Shown piece after piece: positions 59,351 to 64,000 of a stretch of 64,000 nucleotides of DNA. This stretch comes from Luzula sylvatica (Eukaryota > Streptophyta > Magnoliopsida > Poales > Juncaceae): contig OX326958.1 in assembly GCA_946800325.1 (NCBI GenBank), positions 10,984,001-11,048,000 on the forward strand, written 5' to 3'. A program made the position numbers and the translations under genes. How positions within the stretch are numbered: the stretch's first letter is position 1; every line of letters begins with the position of its first letter. The notes below the pieces were generated by a model. That model was not told the origin of the DNA. It ran no database searches and saw only the letters and a list, made by a program, of their open reading frames with translations.

Positions 59351-60673
59351 TTGTGCTAGTACTAAGTAGAAAAATTAGAGAGGAAATAATGTGCAGTGAG
59401 CAGCGCCTGAAGAAATTGAGGGCACTTGCTGTCGTATGGTTGGATTTTGGGCAAAGAAAAGGAGAAATCAAACTACAATGGTAATATGTCTCAAGAACCT
59501 ACTGGATAGGCAAAAACGAGGGTTTGTGCCTGCATCTTCACTCTGCGGCAGGAATTTAGCTGCAAAGATTATCGTTGACGAGGCGGATAGAGAATTGGAG
59601 GATGGCGTGGGGATGAGAGGAGTCGTGAGAATTTTCGTTTTGGCTACAGTTACTCCGATTTGGGAGGGAAAGAGACAATAGACGATTGAGTTCTATTTTC
59701 CCAATAGCGGGTTAACGGGTTGAAGGGTATAAATTTGTTTAGAGATAAAAAAGAATAAAATATATGTATGTGTCTAGTGTAGGACCCATATGTAAGATGG
59801 GAGTGAAAATGGAAGGGATACTGGGTGTGGCCCTAGCTTTACCGTTATTTATTATCATTTAATGTTAGTTTTTTTATGAATAAAGAATGTAATATTAAAA
59901 TTATATAAACAAAATATGTAATAATTAAAATTTTTTTAAATCACTACGTGTTAAGAAGTGTTTATGAATTTTCTTAAAATTAATAAAAAATAACAAAAAT
60001 AAGTTTTAATTATTACATATGAGATTTGGAGGGTATTTTGGGAAAAAAAAAATTAATATCATCCATAAGGAGTATTTTAAAATAAAATTTTGGTACAGAG
60101 TTTTTTTTTTTTTGGAGTTTACGAAAAGATAGAGAATTTTTTATAATATCCAAAAAAAATTAGGGGGTCAAAAATATACCAAATCATGGATGTGCGAATA
60201 ATCATAACATAATTTAAATTAAAGGTTCGAACGAAACGGTTAGCGATGACATCGTCAAACTTTGTTGTTGGCTGACCACACAAAGGACGAAAAATATTTG
60301 TGCTAAATATGTAGGGAAATTAAAGATTTGTGAAATTAAAAACACTCTTTTTTTCAGCAATGTTTTCTGAACTATTATGTTCTTAATAAATTTCATGACG
60401 ACTCATTCGTTCTTTTTCCTTATTTTACTTATGAAGTATAAAATATAGATAATTTTTTTAGCAATAACCGTTTGAATTATTCAAGAAATCCGGCTCTTAA
60501 AATTTTCAAACGATTTTTGCTACAAAATTTCACTCGCACACAACACACTAAATTACACATATAATAATGATTACAAAAAGAAAGTCACATACACAAAATG
60601 AACAACAATTTTTTTCAACTACATTACTTATAAACCCGAACAGCCCCGCGCAATTGCGCGGGGGTAATTCTAG

Positions 60674-61148
60674 TTAGTATTAAAACATAAAAATAAAGCG
60701 AGTGCAAAAAAAGAACTTCTTTTAATTTGTTATCATTATAGTGACAGTAATATGTGACAGTAATATGTCAGTAATATGTGCGCATATACTGTCCAGACAA
60801 TGTCATATTTTTCTCGAACAATACACTTACTTATGTCCTTATGTTTTTCTTCTTTTGAACAGACAATAGCGGATCCGGATTATTTGCTCCAAACCGAGTT
60901 GGACTTGAATTCCTGGATTGTTAGTTCCGGTTTTCCAAGAAATCAGGATACCAAAACTCGGAAATCAAGTTCGGACTCTGCTCAAAATCCAGAAAGAATG
61001 TCTGCAGCCAGTTACTAGTTCTGTGAGAATCTGGAATCCAAATTCGAGAATTCAGATTCGAATTTTGTTAAGAATCCAGAATTTGTTAACGGATCTGATT
61101 TGTTTTTTAACGGGTCTGCACGTCGCTGAAGCGTTTTGAGGCGATACG
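60674..61148. other. Upstream region of the 61-kb reading frame
   Basis: The flank between Helitron A and the ATG at 61149. CAGTAATATGT words recur at 60745-60780. A GC-richer stretch with internal duplications (AGAATCCAGAA, AATCTGGAATCC) lies at 60870-61130. I see no clear TATA box. Confidence 0.35.
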
Positions 61149-61988
61149 ATGAGTAATAAAATAGTATATTTGTGGGATATTGTGTTTCCCGAATCATCGC
61201 ATCGATTAATTAAATTGGGAGAAGGAATCTATGAGAGAAAAAGTTGGTATTGGTGCGAAAAAGAAAATGCGGCTCATTATTGCAATGAATGGTGTGATCA
61301 AAAGGTTTTGTATAATCGTAATTTCTCTCGGTGTAATGTGAGTAACGTGTTGTATACATTATCTTGGGAGGAGAGACAAGCTATTGCGAGGTATAATCGA
61401 GAAAGAGAAATCGAGGAGAGGAACAAGATTTTCAACGAAATCATAAAGAAAATTGATCAAATATTGAATTATACTCAATTTTCCAGTGAAGTTAGAAGTA
61501 TCGATGATAAGTCGAATTGCAATGCAAATGAAACGGATTCGGGCGTGATCGAAGAGGACTCGGGCGTGTTCGAAACGGATTCTAACGTGCTCGAAGCGGA
61601 TTCGGGCGTGATCGAAGCGGACTCGGACGTGATCGAAGCGGATTCGGGCATGATCGAAGAGGATTCGGGCGAGATTAAAGCGGATCCGGTTGAGATTGAA
61701 TCGGATTCGGACGTGATCGAAGTGGATTCGGGTACGATGCGATTAGTAGGTAAAACGTATGTGGATCCGTATTTGCATTTCAAGTGGGATACTTCTCGAG
61801 AAAGCGTGAATGAAGATTTGAGAGGATTGTGCGCATTTCGAGGAAGACGGTTATCTCCATTAGAAACACGACTCGAAGGGAAGCTCGATGATGAAGTAAA
61901 AAGGCCGCATCCGAAATTATTCTTATGTATAAAGTTAAGAGAATTGGAAGAAATCTGTGCAGCCACGTCATCAGGGGCCTCTTTGTAA
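61149..61988 (+). CDS. Unrecognised protein with heptad repeats; C-terminus supplied by a Helitron
   Basis: A 279-codon single-exon frame from ATG. Residues 1-120 look globular, Trp- and Cys-containing (SWYWCEKENAAHYCNEWCD, then RCNVSNVLYTLSWEERQAI) with a charged helical segment (YNREREIEERNKIFNEIIKK). Residues 129-198 are ten tandem heptads of consensus (A/E)DSGVIE, encoded by 21-bp DNA repeats at 61533-61742. Residues 199-257 are basic and ordered (MRLVGKTYVDPYLHFKWDTS). Helitron B begins at 61921, so the last 22 codons come from the transposon, and the original end of the protein is lost or moved. I do not recognise a family and assign no function. The minus-strand frame over the heptads is a shadow. 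Confidence 0.5.
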   Translation: MSNKIVYLWDIVFPESSHRLIKLGEGIYERKSWYWCEKENAAHYCNEWCDQKVLYNRNFSRCNVSNVLYTLSWEERQAIARYNREREIEERNKIFNEIIKKIDQILNYTQFSSEVRSIDDKSNCNANETDSGVIEEDSGVFETDSNVLEADSGVIEADSDVIEADSGMIEEDSGEIKADPVEIESDSDVIEVDSGTMRLVGKTYVDPYLHFKWDTSRESVNEDLRGLCAFRGRRLSPLETRLEGKLDDEVKRPHPKLFLCIKLRELEEICAATSSGASL

Positions 61989-63429
61989 AAAAAATATTTT
62001 TTTTTCACATTTTGGTACTTTAATATTTACATTTTGGTCCTTTTTATTTGAAAAAATTATATTTTGGTCCTTTTTATTTACATTTTAGTCCCTTTTTTCA
62101 CATTTTGGTACTTTTATATTTACATTTTGGTCCTTTTTATTTGAAAAAATTACATTTTGGTCCTTTTTTATTTACATTTTAGTCCTTTTTTATTTACATT
62201 GTGGTCCTTTTTATTTACATTTTGTCCTTTCAAGTTTGAAAAAATACACTTTGGTCCAGGGGCCTCTTTGAAAAAAATTATTTACATTTTGGTCCTTTTT
62301 ATTTACAATTTGGTCCTTTTTAGTTGAAAAAACTACATTTTGATCCTTTCTATTTACATTTTTGTCCTTTTAAGTTTAGAAACTTACATTTTGGTCCTTC
62401 ATATTTACATCTTGATCCTCTTTTATTTACTTGCCGGTCCTTTTTTACATTTTTGAATTTACATTATAGTTCTTTTTATTTATATCTTGGTCCTTTTCAG
62501 TTTTAGTTCACACTTTGGTACTTTTTATTAACATTTTGGTCATTTTTAATTTAATTTTCGGTCATTTTTTACATTATTAATAATTCCTCTCATCTCATGC
62601 CTTCACATCACCACCTTATTATGCCTCCCTATCACCACTTTACTTGGAAAATTTTCAAAAGACTCCTTAAATTTGTAGATATTGTAAAAAATAATTAATT
62701 TACATATGTATTCATTTAAAAAAAATGCTGTTTTAATTTTAAAAAATTCTTAAACTTTTTGTAATATATAATAATTAAAAAAAATTACTATATGTTATAT
62801 GTTATATAATTTTAATATTTCATTCATTACAAATATTCGACATATGTATTATTTTTCTTGAAAAACTAACATAAAATTATAATAAGTTGAACAATATTAT
62901 TAGAAGAACATCTTGCAAATATTTAAAAATAAAATATCATAAAACTATTAAAAAATACATAAAAGGAAAACTAAAATAAAAAGTAGATGTTTAAATAGAT
63001 ATTTTCTATGAATATATTTGCAAGATGTTTATTTATTATTATTTAATGTTAGTTTTTTATGAATAAACAATGGAATATTAAAATTATATAAACAAAATAT
63101 GTAATAATTAAATTTTTTTTAAATCACTACATGTTAAGAAGTGTTTATGAATTTTCTTAAAATTAATAAAAAATAACAAAAATAACTTTTAATTATTACA
63201 TATGAGATTTGGAGGGTATTTTGGAAAAAAAAAATTAATATCATCCATAAGGAGTATTTTAAAATAAAAGTTTGGTAAAGAGTTTTTTTTTTGGAGTTTA
63301 CGAAAAGATAGAGGATTTTTTACAATATCCAAAAAAAATTAGGGAGTTAAAAATATACCAAATCACGGATGTGCGAATAATCATGACAAACTCGAGGGCT
63401 TCCGCGCAATTGCGCGGGAAAAAAGCTAG
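61921..63429 (+). mobile_element. Helitron B, 1.5 kb, non-autonomous
   Basis: It begins TCTTATGTATAAAG (61921) and ends with the palindromic TTCCGCGCAATTGCGCGGGA (63400-63419), AAAAAG, then CTAG (63426-63429) and a flanking T. The first part is packed with ACATTTTGGTCC words (62000-62540). The second part (62850-63390) matches Helitron A without the MULE. The base before TC is T, not the canonical A. No gene is encoded. Confidence 0.75.
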
Positions 63430-63629
63430 TTGAATATAAGGTACGGTGTGGAATCCTCAAAGGCGGTGATTCGTGTTGAGTTGAAAAGGCCACCACCAAA
63501 GCCGAATATACGGTACGATGCGATATCTTCGGTGGTGATTCGTGTTATATTGAAAAGACCACCGCCAAAACCTAATATATATTCGCATGTTTGATCCCTG
63601 AGGACAAGGATCTTTAAAGGAGGCAGTAT
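63430..63629 (+). mobile_element. 3' end of a gypsy internal region
   Basis: The end of a polyprotein-like frame (GAGGACAAGGATCTT then TAA) is followed by the polypurine tract AAAGGAGGCAGTAT just before an LTR, the layout of chromovirus 3' ends. Two copies of GGTGATTCGTGTT(A/G)(A/T)(A/G)TTGAAAAG lie at 63465-63560. Helitron B abuts it on the left, so upstream pol is missing. Confidence 0.6.
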
Positions 63630-63965
63630 TGTCATGTCCCGAGGTTATATGGGTTATTAAGAATAATATAGGGATTTATTTGCAAATTATCTCTTGGTTC
63701 ACGACGTGCTTGGTGCACCGGGTGTAGCTAGTATTTTCCTTTATTTTTTGTGGTATTATAAATAGGGAGAGGAGAGAGAATTAGATATATAATCTTGATG
63801 TTTTGTAATAACGTTTTGTGTAAGAACTAGAGAGAGGATTTACTCGATCTAGTAAGGTTTAATCGAACGAGTCGAATTCGAATTCGTTGGTTGAATTTGT
63901 ATCTTTTATCTAATTCCTTCAATTTCGAGGTTGTTTGAGTAAGGATTCGAGGTCGAATCCTTACA
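63630..63965 (+). repeat. Gypsy LTR (336 bp)
   Basis: It runs TGTCATGTCCCGAGG to AATCCTTACA and is preceded by a PPT. A TATA-like TATAAATAGGGAG lies near 63757, followed by a purine-rich leader. It is followed after only 2 bp by a second copy. Confidence 0.8.
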
Positions 63966-63967
63966 AT

Positions 63968-64000
63968 TGTCATGTCCCGAGGTTATATGGGTTATTAAGA
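63968..64000 (+). repeat. Start of a second LTR copy
   Basis: All 33 bases to the window edge are identical to 63630-63662. The spacer between copies is AT, the same two bases that precede the first copy. Confidence 0.85.

Larger units (their letters stand above)
55225..59844 (-). mobile_element. Complete MULE with FAR1-type transposase
   Basis: A 4.6-kb element has inverted repeats of about 84 bp, with roughly six mismatches (GGTAAAGCTAGGGCCACACC at both ends). Both flanks are TTATTTATT (55216-55224 and 59845-59853). Helitron B at 63025-63050 has the same surrounding sequence with TTATTTATT once, which looks like the uninserted site. The interior carries one intact multi-exon transposase gene on minus and a 147-bp tandem repeat. 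I see no inactivating change, so it may be autonomous. Confidence 0.88.
50420..60673 (+). mobile_element. Helitron A, carrying two MULE insertions
   Basis: The 5' end TCTATCTATAATATAATGC (50420) follows an A. The 3' end has the perfect palindrome CCCCGCGCAATTGCGCGGGG (60644-60663), TAATT, then CTAG (60670-60673) and a flanking T, matching insertion between A and T. Minus the two MULEs it is about 2 kb. It contains many ACATTTTGGTCC units and three GTGCAGCCACGTCACCAGG-type segments. The 3' part (55049-55224 joined to 59845-60190) matches Helitron B at 62850-63390. It has no RepHel gene. Confidence 0.75.

Noticed and set aside
61475..62008. 177-codon minus-strand Ser/Glu-rich frame
   Set aside because: It is the antisense shadow of the heptad repeats in the plus-strand frame, with no independent support.
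50420..63429. Helitron Rep/helicase gene
   Set aside because: I searched all long frames in the Helitrons for Rep and helicase motifs and saw none; the large frame here is the MULE transposase.

Overview
This window reads as nuclear DNA of a flowering plant, most likely a eudicot. It has a CC-NB-ARC resistance-gene fragment, a PPR-gene fragment, GT-AG introns, plant Ty1/copia and Ty3/gypsy elements primed by initiator Met-tRNA, FAR1-type MULE transposase, Helitrons and tRNA-derived SINEs. It is AT-rich and repeat-dominated. I see no bacterial genes, no CRISPR array and no rRNA gene. No species is assigned.

Layout. 1.2-3.1 kb: a minus-strand NLR gene with one intron, a frameshift in an A8 run and no LRR. 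3.6-9.8 kb: minus-strand Helitrons, two abutting tail to head, filled with low-complexity DNA, a 44-bp minisatellite and 135-bp repeats. 10.3-11.2 kb: a probable solo LTR carrying three evenly spaced pairs of a TGACG palindrome upstream of a TATA box. 15.1-22.1 kb: a PPR pseudogene split by a 6.1-kb gypsy chromovirus. 23.5 kb: a SINE. 25-30 kb: a GT-rich tract, a small Helitron containing a TIR element, a gene for a secreted six-cysteine peptide, and a 600-bp inverted repeat. 33.7-41.1 kb: a truncated copia element and a 2.5-kb gypsy-type LTR that has a primer-binding site on one side and a polypurine tract on the other. 41.3-42.1 kb: a small two-exon gene resembling DUF4283 proteins. 43.0-50.3 kb: a copia element with both LTRs; one LTR is split by a MULE-like insertion and a SINE sits beside the polypurine tract. 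50.4-60.7 kb: a Helitron holding two MULE insertions, one encoding a complete four-exon FAR1-type transposase. 61.1-62.0 kb: an unrecognised 279-codon reading frame with heptad repeats, whose last codons come from a second Helitron (61.9-63.4 kb). The window ends in a gypsy 3' terminus where two LTR copies lie 2 bp apart.

How it fits together. Most of the DNA is explained by nested insertion. Several insertions are supported by target-site duplications (9 bp for three MULE-type insertions, 11 and 15 bp for the SINEs), and one by an apparent empty site in a related Helitron copy. The genes most likely to work are the FAR1-type transposase, the cysteine-rich peptide, and possibly the 61-kb frame and the 41-kb DUF4283-like gene. 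The LTR-element genes and the NLR and PPR genes are broken by stops, frameshifts or truncation. All boundaries were set by eye; no database search or alignment was run.
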